Shown here piece after piece: positions 8,667 through 17,851 of a stretch of DNA of 64,000 bases. The DNA is from an uncultured Spirochaetaceae bacterium (GTDB lineage Bacteria; Spirochaetota; Spirochaetia; Sphaerochaetales; Sphaerochaetaceae). The DNA lies in contig CALXKZ010000074.1 of the NCBI GenBank assembly GCA_944389065.1, positions 1-64,000 of the forward strand, in the 5' to 3' direction. Every line of letters starts with the position of its first letter. The first letter of the stretch is position 1. The notes beneath the pieces were generated by a model. It did no database searches. It was not told the DNA's origin and saw only the letters and a list, made by a program, of their open reading frames with translations. Made by a program: the position numbers and the translations under genes.

Positions 8667-9095
8667 ATGGCTAATAGTTTCTATTCAGGCCGGAATGGTT
8701 CTGACGCGCTCTCTGTATTCCTAGCGGCTGTCGCTGCGGTGCTTGCAATAGCAGCATCCGTAGCTTCATCTCCATCTGTCCGTCTTTTCCTGAGCGGACT
8801 TGCAATCATTCTCGTCGTCATTGCCCTGCTGCGCATGCTCAGCAGGAACGTCGGGAAAAGAAGGAGCGAGAATGACGCTTTTCTATCACTATTCAGCTTC
8901 CTTTCTCCAGATCCGAAGAAGAAAGCTCTGAAGGAAGAGGAAAAGAGGAGAAGGGAAGAGAGGAAGGAAGATCTTAGGACACATGCCTATTTCCGCTGTC
9001 CGGAATGCAGAACAGAGTGCAGGGTACCAAAAGGAAAGGGCAAGATCCGCATCACATGCCCCAAGTGCGGACACCAGTTCATAAAGAGGACTTGA
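8667..9095 (+). CDS. Two-helix membrane protein with C-terminal zinc ribbon
   Basis: 142 residues, function unknown. Two hydrophobic segments (about residues 14-32 and 37-56) are followed by a highly charged arginine/lysine/glutamate stretch and a C-terminal zinc ribbon with CPEC and CPKCG pairs, 20 residues apart. I chose the ATG at 8667 because a -35/-10 promoter lies exactly in front and the protein then begins with a short polar segment. It is first in a run with a DUF5685-like protein and a J-domain protein, so a membrane-linked protein quality-control role is possible but unproven. Confidence 0.75.
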   Translation: MANSFYSGRNGSDALSVFLAAVAAVLAIAASVASSPSVRLFLSGLAIILVVIALLRMLSRNVGKRRSENDAFLSLFSFLSPDPKKKALKEEEKRRREERKEDLRTHAYFRCPECRTECRVPKGKGKIRITCPKCGHQFIKRT

Positions 9096-9096
9096 T

Positions 9097-9903
9097 ATGT
9101 TCGGTTATCTTACAGCTGATACAGGCCAGATGGAGAAAGAGGAGAAGGCATTATACAAAGCCCACTACTGCGGACTATGCCATGTACTCAAAGACCGTTA
9201 TGGCAAAACAGGGATGGCAGCATTATCCTTTGACATGGCATTTCTTGAAATGCTTCTTTCAGATCTTGCAGACAGCAGAACGGAAGAAGGTCTGGAAAAG
9301 TGCGTGACCCATCCCGTCAAAGCCCATCGATATATCATTTCGGAATGCACTGGGTACTCGGCTGATATGCAGATGCTCCTTGCCTATTATGCAGCATGCG
9401 ATGATGCAGAAGATGAAGGCAGGACACAGAAAGCCGCAAAGCTTAAGCCATTCATTGATGGACTGAGGGCAAAGTACCCCAGACAGGATGAAGCTGTCGC
9501 ATCAGCTCTGGCAAGAATACAGGAAGAGGAAAGAAAGAACACCAGAGACCCAAGGCTGATGGCTTGTCTCTCCGGAGAGATGATCTCCGAAATCTTTGTG
9601 ATCGATGATAGTTCATTCTTTGCTGATGACCTGAGGGCTCTGGGCTTTGGCCTTGGCCGCTTCATATATCTTATGGATGCCTGGTGCGACAGGAAGAAGG
9701 ACGGGAAGAAAGATCAGTACAATCCATTCGACAGGGATATAAGCTGGGAAACTGCCAAGGACATGCTGATGGAAGCTGCATCCGATGCCGCAGAAGCTTT
9801 TGAGCGTCTGCCGCTTGATCAGCATGTTCCAATTCTCAGGAATATCATCTACAGTGGCATATGGATAAGAACACGACGGGAGGAAAGGAACAGCAATGAC
9901 TGA
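9097..9903 (+). CDS. DUF5685-like protein
   Basis: 268 residues resembling the DUF5685 family of uncharacterised bacterial proteins. The N-terminus MFGYLTADTGQMEKEEKALY and the following HYCGLCHVLKDRYG segment are the recognisable part. A cysteine/histidine set (CGLC, then a later C-x-H) may bind a metal. The remainder is mostly helical and there is no signal peptide. It begins one base after the zinc-ribbon gene, with AGAGGA as ribosome site, and overlaps the J-domain gene by eight bases. Translational coupling suggests the three products act together. Confidence 0.7.
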   Translation: MFGYLTADTGQMEKEEKALYKAHYCGLCHVLKDRYGKTGMAALSFDMAFLEMLLSDLADSRTEEGLEKCVTHPVKAHRYIISECTGYSADMQMLLAYYAACDDAEDEGRTQKAAKLKPFIDGLRAKYPRQDEAVASALARIQEEERKNTRDPRLMACLSGEMISEIFVIDDSSFFADDLRALGFGLGRFIYLMDAWCDRKKDGKKDQYNPFDRDISWETAKDMLMEAASDAAEAFERLPLDQHVPILRNIIYSGIWIRTRREERNSND

Positions 9904-10492
9904 TCCATACAGAGTCCTGGGCCTTTCCCCAGGGGCTTCGGACGATGAAGTCAAGAAAGCATATAAAACTCTTGCGAAGAAGTACCATCCGGATGTTGCC
10001 GGAAATACAGAGGAAGCGGCAAGGAAGATGCAGGAGATCAATGCGGCCTACGACCAGATAATCAATCATAAAGCTGATTACTCTTCATCTGCCTATAACG
10101 GCTATTCATCATCCTATTCATATAATAATCAGGGAAACGCTGACCCAATAGAACTCAGAGCAGCTGTAAGCTACATAAATGCAAGAAGGTACAGAGAGGC
10201 TCTCAATGCCCTCTCTTCCATTCCGCCAGAGAGGCGGAGTGGCCGGTGGTATTACCTTTCCTCATACGCCAAGGCATTCTCCGGAGATTCCCAAGGTGCT
10301 TTGAATGATATCTCCGTGGCAATTGCAAAAGAACCGGGGAATATGACATATATCGCATTCAGGGAAAGGCTTATGGGCAGAAGGAGCGAATACACAATGC
10401 ACACAGGCAACTACAGCAACAGCCCTGCAGGACTGTGCTCTTCGATCTGCCTTTCCATGCTGTTCTTCAGATTCTGCTGCTGTATGATCTGA
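9896..10492 (+). CDS. J-domain (DnaJ-like) co-chaperone
   Basis: 198 residues. The N-terminal J-domain spans about residues 3-60 with the HPD tripeptide at 31-33, needed to stimulate the Hsp70 ATPase. A serine/tyrosine-rich linker follows, then a tetratricopeptide-like helical region. The tail is cysteine-rich (CCC near the end) and hydrophobic. It lacks the G/F and zinc-finger regions of true DnaJ, so it is a specialised J-protein. The start is preceded by GGAGGAAAGGA. Its TGA stop directly abuts the TCA of the convergent TetR gene. Confidence 0.82.
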   Translation: MTDPYRVLGLSPGASDDEVKKAYKTLAKKYHPDVAGNTEEAARKMQEINAAYDQIINHKADYSSSAYNGYSSSYSYNNQGNADPIELRAAVSYINARRYREALNALSSIPPERRSGRWYYLSSYAKAFSGDSQGALNDISVAIAKEPGNMTYIAFRERLMGRRSEYTMHTGNYSNSPAGLCSSICLSMLFFRFCCCMI

Positions 10493-11068
10493 TCATCCGC
10501 TGATTGTCTTTATGATTCCAGAAAGGAATGAAGGGGCAGCCTCAAGGGATATTGGAGATGCACCTGTCACCACATCATAATAGAATACAGCGATGCCTGC
10601 TATTATGAAATCAAGCTTGCAAGAGGCTGTGACTTTATCCTCGGCGTTCCTCAGACGCTCAGCCTGTCCAAGATACTCTGTGATAACCCCGCGTATTTCA
10701 CGGAGAAGGCCTCCGACTCCAATGACCGATACGAGCATTCTGTAATAGTTTATGTCCTTATTCAGGAATTCGGATACCGCAGCCAGAACCGGCTCAGGAT
10801 TCTCAAGCATCCTGTCAGGTGAAATAACCCGCAATGCTTTGCCGACTTCCTCTATGGCATCCTCCCTTATCTTATCAAGAACCTGTCTTGAATCCTTATA
10901 GTGCGCATAGAATGTCCCCCTGTTTATATCCGCACGCTTGACGATATCAGTTACAGTAATCTTCTCGAAAGGTTTTTCCCTCATAAGTGAGACCAGAGCA
11001 TTCCTTATCAGGAGCTTGGACCTGATAGAGCTTCTATACTCTGCTTTCCTGCGCTTCTGTTCCTCCAT
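10493..11068 (-). CDS. TetR/AcrR-family transcriptional regulator
   Basis: A 191-residue TetR-type repressor. The N-terminal helix-turn-helix reads KITVTDIVKRADINRGTFYA (about residues 37-56), followed by a helical ligand domain typical of TetR_C groups in low-GC bacteria. The ATG follows AAGGAGG/GGAG. No obvious partner gene is adjacent on the same strand, and I cannot assign a ligand. Confidence 0.85.
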   Translation of the reverse strand: MEEQKRRKAEYRSSIRSKLLIRNALVSLMREKPFEKITVTDIVKRADINRGTFYAHYKDSRQVLDKIREDAIEEVGKALRVISPDRMLENPEPVLAAVSEFLNKDINYYRMLVSVIGVGGLLREIRGVITEYLGQAERLRNAEDKVTASCKLDFIIAGIAVFYYDVVTGASPISLEAAPSFLSGIIKTISG

Positions 11069-11135
11069 TTCTCCGTCCCTCCTTATATGGTAAAGAATAT
11101 AATGCTTCCGGATAATATGAAAGAATTATTTGATT

Positions 11136-11948
11136 TTAGCGCGTTTCAGAGCGGAATAATGCGAATTCCACTGCTTTGAGAAGTCCATCATCACTGATAT
11201 CATCAGTAATATATCCAGCTATTTCCTTCAAGGAATCATCGGCATTGCCCATGGCTATGCCCAGACCGGCATGGGCAACCATTTCAATATCATTTGCACC
11301 ATCGCCTATTGCCACCGCATCTTCTATCGAACCGCCATAGAAACCGAGAATGGAATCAATTCCTGTAGCCTTTGTGATATCGGAAAGCACTATCTCGCCC
11401 ATAAGATGGGAAGGCAGCCCCACTGTATTGGCGACAACGGAGAAACCGGCAGGGACCTCTGCAGCTACCTCTTCAACAGGCATCCCATCGCCATTGCAGA
11501 TATAAAGAAGCTTGATGATCGATAATGGAATGCTGTCCGTGACTTTTATTCCCGGGATATCAAGCAGCCGCCCTACATGCCTGAGAAGAAGAGATTGCCA
11601 GTATTCAAGGTCATCCTTTCGTATATATGTGCCATCATCGCTCTGGATCAGCATCCTGAATCCATGATAGCGGCAGTAATCCAGGATTGAATCACGCTCT
11701 GCTTCCGTCATACGGCGTCTGAATATATAATGGCCTGCAGCTTCGACAGTGGCACCTGCCGAGTATACACCTCCATCGAATCCGAGAGAACGGATAGCAT
11801 CAGGAATCTCGATGAGGCTGCGGCCTGTAGCGAGAAATGACCTCGAACCATGCTCTCGGATAAGGCTGATTGCTCTTCTTGTGCTTTCAGGGATGTCCTT
11901 GCCGAATGGCAGAAGCGTTCCATCGACATCAAAGAAGAAATATAGCAT
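11136..11948 (-). CDS. HAD-superfamily (Cof-type IIB) phosphatase
   Basis: A 270-residue Cof-type haloacid-dehalogenase hydrolase, probably acting on sugar phosphates or related small phosphates. Motif I is DVDGTLLPF at residues 8-16, motif II ATGRS near 40 and motif IV GDGANDIEM near 220, with a C2B cap between. The start shares one base with the stop of threonine dehydratase (TGATG), so the two are co-translated. Confidence 0.9.
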   Translation of the reverse strand: MLYFFFDVDGTLLPFGKDIPESTRRAISLIREHGSRSFLATGRSLIEIPDAIRSLGFDGGVYSAGATVEAAGHYIFRRRMTEAERDSILDYCRYHGFRMLIQSDDGTYIRKDDLEYWQSLLLRHVGRLLDIPGIKVTDSIPLSIIKLLYICNGDGMPVEEVAAEVPAGFSVVANTVGLPSHLMGEIVLSDITKATGIDSILGFYGGSIEDAVAIGDGANDIEMVAHAGLGIAMGNADDSLKEIAGYITDDISDDGLLKAVEFALFRSETR

Positions 11949-13150
11949 CAGGCATCACCCCAGAGCTGAAAGCCATGAGAGCGCAGCGCTTTCTTGATCT
12001 GCTCTATATGCTCATGATCCCTTGTCTCCATTGTCACACGGAGCGTACAGTTATTCAGCTCTTTCTCATTGCCATTCTTATCATGGAATACACCTGTCAC
12101 ATTCGCACCTGCATCCGCGATTATAGAAGAAACCTCAACGAGCTGTCCCGGTTTATCAATAAGCTCAGTAGTGATATCCGCAAGACGGCCTTCCCTGCGC
12201 AGTGCCCTGTTTATGACTCTTGAAAGCACTGTCACATCGATATTGCCCCCCGAAACCAGAAGGACTGTCCTGCCCTTGTCTATCGGTATACGGCCAGAGA
12301 GGGCTGCAGCGACAGCGACAGCTCCTGCTCCTTCCGAGACAAGCTTCTGTTTCTCCATAAGATCCAGAATCGCAACAGCAATCTCATCATCTGTTACCGT
12401 GACAATATCATCGACATACTTCTCAACAAGCGGGAATGTTATGCCGCCCGGACATTTCACAGCAATACCGTCAGCAATCGTATTCACTCCCTGAAGCGCA
12501 TGTATCTCATGCATCTCGTGAGAAACGAACATAGAGGCAGCTCCGGTTGCCTGAACACCATATACCTTTATTGAAGGTTTAAGCATCTTCGCAGTGAAAG
12601 CCACTCCGGAGATAAGCCCGCCTCCTCCGACAGGGACCACAATGGCATCAGTATCAGGAAGCTGCTGCAGTATCTCAAGAGCGATTGTCCCCTGCCCTGC
12701 GATGACATATTCATCATCAAATGGATGTATCATCGTCCGCCCGGTCTCATTCATTATCTCAAGAGCCCGGTTGTACGCATCATCATACACGCCCTTGACA
12801 AGCTCAATACGTGCACCATAGCTTCTTGTGGCCTCCACCTTGGATATCGGAGCTCCGGCAGGAAGGCATATGAGAGCATCTATGCCTTGCCGTGATGCAG
12901 CAAGGGCAACTCCCTGGGCATGATTGCCTGCAGAACATGCGATCACGCCCTTCTTCTTCTGCTCCTCGGTAAGCATCGAGATCTTGTAATATGCTCCCCT
13001 CACTTTGAAAGATCCTGTTATCTGAAGATTCTCGGTCTTCAGATACACATCACTGTCAGGGAACATCCGGGGGGCCCTGATCAAATCCGTAACACGCGCT
13101 ATCTGCCTCAGCGCGAATGAAGCCTGGTAAACTGTATCAAGAGTCAGCAT
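11948..13150 (-). CDS. ilvA: Threonine ammonia-lyase (dehydratase)
   Basis: A 400-residue PLP enzyme that deaminates L-threonine to 2-oxobutanoate and ammonia. The PLP lysine lies in ITGSFKVRGAYYK (about residue 50) and the glycine-rich phosphate loop is VPVGGGGLISG. A single C-terminal ACT domain (last 75 residues) suggests allosteric control. The length fits the short ilvA/tdcB-type enzymes rather than the 500-residue biosynthetic form. Whether it is catabolic or biosynthetic cannot be decided here. It is upstream of and coupled to the HAD phosphatase gene. Confidence 0.92.
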   Translation of the reverse strand: MLTLDTVYQASFALRQIARVTDLIRAPRMFPDSDVYLKTENLQITGSFKVRGAYYKISMLTEEQKKKGVIACSAGNHAQGVALAASRQGIDALICLPAGAPISKVEATRSYGARIELVKGVYDDAYNRALEIMNETGRTMIHPFDDEYVIAGQGTIALEILQQLPDTDAIVVPVGGGGLISGVAFTAKMLKPSIKVYGVQATGAASMFVSHEMHEIHALQGVNTIADGIAVKCPGGITFPLVEKYVDDIVTVTDDEIAVAILDLMEKQKLVSEGAGAVAVAAALSGRIPIDKGRTVLLVSGGNIDVTVLSRVINRALRREGRLADITTELIDKPGQLVEVSSIIADAGANVTGVFHDKNGNEKELNNCTLRVTMETRDHEHIEQIKKALRSHGFQLWGDA

Positions 13151-13156
13151 AGTGGG

Positions 13157-13185
13157 ATTCTACCGCCCCTTCATGATATCTTCAA
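13157..13185 (-). promoter_or_regulatory. Promoter of ilvA, leaderless type
   Basis: On the minus strand TTGAAG (13180-13185), 17-bp spacer and TAGAAT (13157-13162), six bases before the ATG at 13150. No Shine-Dalgarno is present. Confidence 0.65.
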
Positions 13186-13208
13186 GCATCCTGCCTGTCA
13201 TGTTTTCC

Positions 13209-13237
13209 TTGTATACATATTCTCATAAGTGTAGAAT
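13209..13237 (+). promoter_or_regulatory. Promoter of the second TetR-type gene, leaderless type
   Basis: TTGTAT (13209-13214), 17-bp spacer and TAGAAT (13232-13237), eight bases before the ATG at 13246. Confidence 0.55.
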
Positions 13238-13245
13238 TAATAGAT

Positions 13246-13785
13246 ATGGCTAGATCGGAAGACACCAGAAAGGCTCTGGCGGCCTCTCTGAAGAGACTAA
13301 TGGGTGAGAATCCATTCGATAAGATCCCGGTAGGGATGATAGCGGATGGCGCAGGTCTTACAAGGAAGAGCTTCTATTATCATTTTGCTAACAAGACCGA
13401 ACTCGTGAACTGGATGCTCGATACAGAGTTCCAGGATTATCTTGAGACAACTCCTGAGGAGGAGGAAGGCTGGGAAGTGATGGAGATGCTATTCGGCTAC
13501 CTATATAAGGAAAAGGACTTCTGCCGGGCTATCCTTGGAATTCCGGGCAATGCGTATATCGGCAGGATAATGGAACCACTTCTGATGAAATGCCTTCTCG
13601 ATATCTTTGATGAGATAAGCGACCGGGATGGATATATCTCTTTTGCCCTGGATGCATTCCTCGCTGCCATCTACCGCTGGCTGTCCGAGGATGAGCCTGA
13701 GCGTCCAGAGGTCTTCATCAGAAAACTAAGGGCCAGGATAATAAGATTCTCAGAGCGTTGTCTCATCACTCTGAGGCAATCATAG
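13246..13785 (+). CDS. TetR-family regulator (DhaS-like architecture)
   Basis: 179 residues. The TetR helix-turn-helix covers about residues 20-60 (MIADGAGLTRKSFYYHFANK). The helical C-terminal domain is of the kind found in dihydroxyacetone-kinase regulators and relatives. It is immediately upstream of, and on the same strand as, the radical SAM-metK pair, 73 bases before that start. A separate promoter lies between them, so it may regulate rather than be co-transcribed with them. Confidence 0.82.
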   Translation: MARSEDTRKALAASLKRLMGENPFDKIPVGMIADGAGLTRKSFYYHFANKTELVNWMLDTEFQDYLETTPEEEEGWEVMEMLFGYLYKEKDFCRAILGIPGNAYIGRIMEPLLMKCLLDIFDEISDRDGYISFALDAFLAAIYRWLSEDEPERPEVFIRKLRARIIRFSERCLITLRQS

Positions 13786-13791
13786 AGCAAG

Positions 13792-13820
13792 TTGAAATAA
13801 GTTTTACGTGACTTTACAAT
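13792..13820 (+). promoter_or_regulatory. Promoter of the radical SAM-metK operon
   Basis: TTGAAA (13792-13797), 17-bp spacer and TACAAT (13815-13820). The leader is about 30 bases and carries a GAAGGAAG ribosome site before the ATG at 13859. Confidence 0.65.
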
Positions 13821-13858
13821 CAGCTTTGGTTATCTTCACAGAAGAAGGAAGTGCAAAT

Positions 13859-15223
13859 ATGAAAAACACACTTAAGGAAAACGCAGAAGCGCTGGCAATG
13901 AAGACAGTACTGTCGTATATCAACGGAAAGGATCCCGATGAAGCAATCGAGAAGGTCCTCAGCTGGGTTGATAAATTCGATGAGAAGGAAGGTACTGTCG
14001 CCAAGCAGCGTAAGCTTATACATGAGGTTCTTGGTGACAAGAACAGCAATTGGTATAAGCTCGTAAAAAGCTTCTGGACCGATATCGATCCTGAAGTCAG
14101 ACAGAGGACATTTGAGAATTTCATCATAAATGCGACGATTCTCGGAGGAAGAAGAAAGAAAGAAGCCAGAGAGAAGTATGGATGCAATATCCCTTGGACA
14201 ATTCTTCTGGATCCAACCAGCGCATGCAACCTCCATTGTGTAGGATGCTGGGCTGCAGAATATGGCAACAAGCTTAATCTCAGCTATGAGACTCTCGACT
14301 CGATCATCAATCAGGCAAATGAGATCGGAACAAGGATGTTTCTCTATACGGGAGGAGAACCCCTTGTAAGAAAAGCTGACATAATAAAGCTCTGCGAAGC
14401 ACACCCCGACTCACAGTTCATGGCATTCACAAATGGAACACTCATCGACGACAAGTTCGCAGAGGATATGCTGCGCGTGAAGAACTTCGTGCCTGCAATA
14501 TCCGTCGAGGGCTTTGGGGAGGCAACTGATTCAAGAAGAGGCCATGGCACGTATGATAAGGTCGTCCAGGCAATGGAGATTCTGAGAAAGCATAAGCTTC
14601 CATTCGGCGTATCCTGCTGCTATACCCATCAGAACTACAAGGTAATCGGTTCAGAGGAGTACTTTGACTGGATGGTGAACATGGGTGCAAAGTTCGCATG
14701 GTTCTTCACATACATGCCTGTAGGCGTAGGAGCTCCTACAGATCTTATGGCAAAAGCCGAAGACAGGGAGTATATGTACCACAAGATCCGTGAATACAGG
14801 CATACCAAGCCAATCTTCACAATGGATTTCTGGAATGATGGTGAGTATGTAAGCGGATGCATTGCAGGAGGAAGGTTCTATCTCCACATCAATGCAAACG
14901 GAGACTGTGAGCCATGTGCTTTCATCCACTACTCCGATACGAACATCCATGATCACTCGCTGATTGAGGCTCTGCAGTCGCCGCTGTTCCAGCAGTACGC
15001 TGCCCATCAGCCATTCTCTCCGAATTATCTCAGGCCCTGTCCTCTCCTCGATAACAATGGTGCTCTTGCCGAGATGGTCCATGCGTCCGGAGCGGAATCA
15101 ACAGATCTCAGCGCAAAAGAGGATGTAGATGAACTGTGCGGAAAGTGCAAAGCCGCTGCTGCGAACTGGAAGCCTGTTGCAGATGAGCTCTGGCATAAAT
15201 CCCATCCGGGAGCACCGGTCTGA
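13859..15223 (+). CDS. Radical SAM/SPASM-type enzyme of unknown substrate
   Basis: 454 residues. A helical N-terminal region of about 95 residues is followed by the radical SAM core, with cluster motif CNLHCVGC near residues 122-129 and the SAM-contact segment TGGEP. The C-terminal third carries further cysteines (CIAGG, CEPC, CPLL, CGKC) that look like an auxiliary iron-sulfur SPASM domain. The enzyme is cytoplasmic and should need SAM and reduced electron carriers. The next gene is metK, which supplies SAM. I see no precursor peptide gene nearby, so the substrate may be a lipid, peptide or small molecule. I chose the ATG at 13859, which has a good ribosome site, over an upstream in-frame GTG. 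Confidence 0.85.
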   Translation: MKNTLKENAEALAMKTVLSYINGKDPDEAIEKVLSWVDKFDEKEGTVAKQRKLIHEVLGDKNSNWYKLVKSFWTDIDPEVRQRTFENFIINATILGGRRKKEAREKYGCNIPWTILLDPTSACNLHCVGCWAAEYGNKLNLSYETLDSIINQANEIGTRMFLYTGGEPLVRKADIIKLCEAHPDSQFMAFTNGTLIDDKFAEDMLRVKNFVPAISVEGFGEATDSRRGHGTYDKVVQAMEILRKHKLPFGVSCCYTHQNYKVIGSEEYFDWMVNMGAKFAWFFTYMPVGVGAPTDLMAKAEDREYMYHKIREYRHTKPIFTMDFWNDGEYVSGCIAGGRFYLHINANGDCEPCAFIHYSDTNIHDHSLIEALQSPLFQQYAAHQPFSPNYLRPCPLLDNNGALAEMVHASGAESTDLSAKEDVDELCGKCKAAAANWKPVADELWHKSHPGAPV

Positions 15224-15235
15224 TTGGAGGAAGAT

Positions 15236-16393
15236 ATGAGAAGGTTCTTCACTTCGGAGTCCGTAACGAACGGACATCCTGATAAAGTATGCGACCAGAT
15301 TGCAGATGGCATACTTGATGAGCTTATAAAAGAGGATCCGATGTCCCGCTCAGCCTGTGAGGTGATTGCAGAGCCGGGGGCTGTGCATATCATGGGAGAG
15401 ATCACGACGAAAGCCAAAGTCGATTACATCAGTGTAGCAAGGAAGGTGATCAGATCCATTGGATATACAAAGCCTGAGTATGGCTTTGATGAGAATGCGG
15501 ATATCACATGTTCTCTGCATGAGCAGTCAGGAGACATCGCAATGGGAGTGAATAACTCCTACAGCGATAGCTCAACCCTCGGAGCCGGAGATCAGGGTAT
15601 GATGTTCGGATATGCCTCGGATGAAGGCGAAGAGTACATGCCGCTTGCCATGAATCTTGCGAGAAAACTCACAATGAGGCTTACGGATTTAAGGGAGGAC
15701 GGGACACTGCCCTACCTCAGACCGGATGGGAAGTCGCAGGTTACTGTTGAATATGATGGCAGAAAGCCTGTAAGGATAGAGGCTGTTGTCGTATCTGCCC
15801 AGCATGATCCGGATGTAAGCCTTGAGCAGCTCCGTGAGGATATCAGGAAGAATGTAATAGATCCGGTACTGCCCAAAGGCATGGCTGATGAGAGCACAAA
15901 GTACTTCATCAACCCTACTGGCCGCTTTGTTCTCGGAGGACCTGCTGCTGATACAGGTCTTACAGGAAGGAAGATCATCGTAGATACATATGGCGGCTAT
16001 GCCCATCATGGAGGTGGAGCATTCTCAGGAAAGGATCCGACAAAGGTCGACAGGACCGCATCACTTGCGCTGAGGAATATCGCGAAGACAATAGTCGCAG
16101 CAGGAGTGGCTGGGGAATGCGAGCTTCAGGCTGCATATGCAATCGGAGTTGCAGAACCTGTATCGCTTGCAGTGTTCACCTATGGCACAGGAAAGCTGAG
16201 TGATGACCAGATCCTTTCATGGGTCAGAAAGCATTATGATCTCCGTCCAGAGGGAATGATAAAACGCTACAACCTCAGGACTCCTATCTACCTCAAGGCA
16301 GCAGGAGAAGGATCATTCGGCAGAACCGATGTCACATTCCCATGGGAGGTGATCGATCAGGATGCACTTTCAGATCTGAAAGCTATGCTCTGA
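15236..16393 (+). CDS. metK: S-adenosylmethionine synthetase
   Basis: A 385-residue methionine adenosyltransferase making SAM from methionine and ATP. Signatures are [13 protein letters not shown] at the N-terminus, [12 protein letters not shown] (about 122-133) and [15 protein letters not shown] (about 260-274), which bind ATP phosphates and Mg2+. The ATG at 15236 follows GGAGG. An in-frame TTG four codons upstream is rejected. It is 12 bases downstream of the radical SAM gene, probably in one transcript, which ties SAM supply to that enzyme. Confidence 0.97.
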   Translation: MRRFFTSESVTNGHPDKVCDQIADGILDELIKEDPMSRSACEVIAEPGAVHIMGEITTKAKVDYISVARKVIRSIGYTKPEYGFDENADITCSLHEQSGDIAMGVNNSYSDSSTLGAGDQGMMFGYASDEGEEYMPLAMNLARKLTMRLTDLREDGTLPYLRPDGKSQVTVEYDGRKPVRIEAVVVSAQHDPDVSLEQLREDIRKNVIDPVLPKGMADESTKYFINPTGRFVLGGPAADTGLTGRKIIVDTYGGYAHHGGGAFSGKDPTKVDRTASLALRNIAKTIVAAGVAGECELQAAYAIGVAEPVSLAVFTYGTGKLSDDQILSWVRKHYDLRPEGMIKRYNLRTPIYLKAAGEGSFGRTDVTFPWEVIDQDALSDLKAML

Positions 16394-16405
16394 AAAAGAC
16401 GACAG

Positions 16406-16430
16406 CGCTCCGGACAGCCGGAGCGTTATT
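16406..16430 (+). terminator. Hairpin terminator after metK
   Basis: A perfect 8-bp stem CGCTCCGG/CCGGAGCG (16406-16413 and 16418-16425), loop ACAG, followed by a short TTATT. Confidence 0.75.
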
Positions 16431-16450
16431 CGTATCCGATGAGATGCCTT

Positions 16451-17709
16451 TCATATACCCAGAGCTGTCAGAGGTATCACGTTCACTCCGTCTTCCCTTC
16501 TGTAAGCATGAAAAGCCATACCGCATATCACAGCAAGGAACGCAGCACTTTTACCAGATGATTCCTTCATCGCGGCATCGACTTTCATCAGTGCTTTTGC
16601 CGCATGGTCGATCTCCCCGGCACCAAGCTTGATCTCCACAGCTCCCCAGCGGCCATCAGGAGCCTCGATTATAGCATCTGCCTCATTGCCTCTATAATCC
16701 TGATAATGCTTCACCATATTACCTGAGGCCGCTGCATATATTGATAGATCCTGTTCTACAAGTGCTTCGAATAGAAAGCCGAAGGTCTGCAGATCATTCA
16801 GAATCGATGACTGATCTAGTCCAAGCAATGACGCTGCGATTGAAGGATCGGTAAAGTGCCGCTTCTCCATCTGCTTGAGACGCAGGGAGGATCTTACGGA
16901 AGGACTGAATGGAAGCTGGTTTGATATCAGGACAACCGTGACAGAATCAGCATATAAGCATCAATCGTCGCATCGCTTATTTCTCCATTCATATCCCGCT
17001 GCAGCATCTTCTTGGAGACAGTTGTGCTTTCATTTCTTGCCAGAGACCGCATGAACCTATGCATCTTCAGCATATCAATTGATTCAGCAACCCTGGGTAT
17101 ATCTTCCTGAAGAAGGCCATTGACATAATCAGATGCAAAGGATGATGCATATTCGTATGGCACCCCAATGGAATCAGGCCAGCCTCCTTCTTACAATATA
17201 ATAAGCAAGCTGCTCTATGCTGATACGTCCTGTATCAATGCTCTCAGAGATCCTCTCCGAGAACAACGAAGATAGTGACACCACACCGGAAGACTCTCCC
17301 GATTCATAAAGGGACATCGGCTTCATATTGATTAATGCAATCCTTCCGGTACCTGTATGCATTATGCCCTTGCTGACTGGAGTTGAAGACCCTGTCAGTA
17401 TGAATCTGCCTTTCTCTGAAGATCTATCCACATCATTTCTTACAGCATCCCAGCGGGGACTTCCTTCCATTCATCTATAAGATGAGGGCTATCGCCCTTA
17501 AGAGCAAATGATGGATCAAGCATGACAAGCCTGCGATTCGAGAAATTACCGCTTGGATCTCCAAGCATTACCGCGCTTGAGGCCTGATGCATAGAAGCCC
17601 ACGTTTTTCCAGAGGCTTTCGATCCCTGTACGCAGATTGCCTTTGATAATAAGAGCTTCTCTCTTATCATGGAATCGATGATCCTCGGTCTGTATAGCTT
17701 GTTTTCCAT
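16451..17709 (-). pseudogene. AAA ATPase of the DUF4143 family, broken by three frameshifts
   Basis: Read across frames, the pieces form one ATPase of roughly 415 residues: an N-terminal P-loop GSKASGKTWAS, a DEWKEVP strand, an LTGSS segment, then the DUF4143 C-terminal domain with AVEIKLG near the end. Frame changes are needed at three places. Near 17455 one base is missing in a C run. Another lies near 17175 and a third near 16910. Such proteins act as stand-alone or toxin-antitoxin-linked ATPases. No sensible set of separate genes explains the pieces. The promoter-like TAGAAT seven bases before the ATG at 17709 is still intact, suggesting recent decay. Confidence 0.85.
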
Positions 17710-17851
17710 ACAATGTATTCTATATTTACAGAATTCAGCAAACCAGATTTATAAAAATATCAAAGTCTATTTATAAAATACATCAAACTGACTTTGATTA
17801 ATTTATCAAACTAGAATTGATTGATTTTAGATATTGATTTGAAGGACATCC
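17710..17851. other. AT-rich intergenic stretch with inverted repeats
   Basis: Markedly more AT-rich than the surroundings, with repeated ATCAAA/TTTGAT words. An 8-bp inverted repeat ATCAAAGT/ACTTTGAT lies at 17759-17766 and 17791-17798. It precedes the broken ATPase gene and may hold its operator. Confidence 0.4.

Noticed and set aside
16451-17709. Four separate small genes
   Set aside because: Together they reconstruct one DUF4143 ATPase in order. The breaks fall inside conserved motifs, so a pseudogene explains them better.
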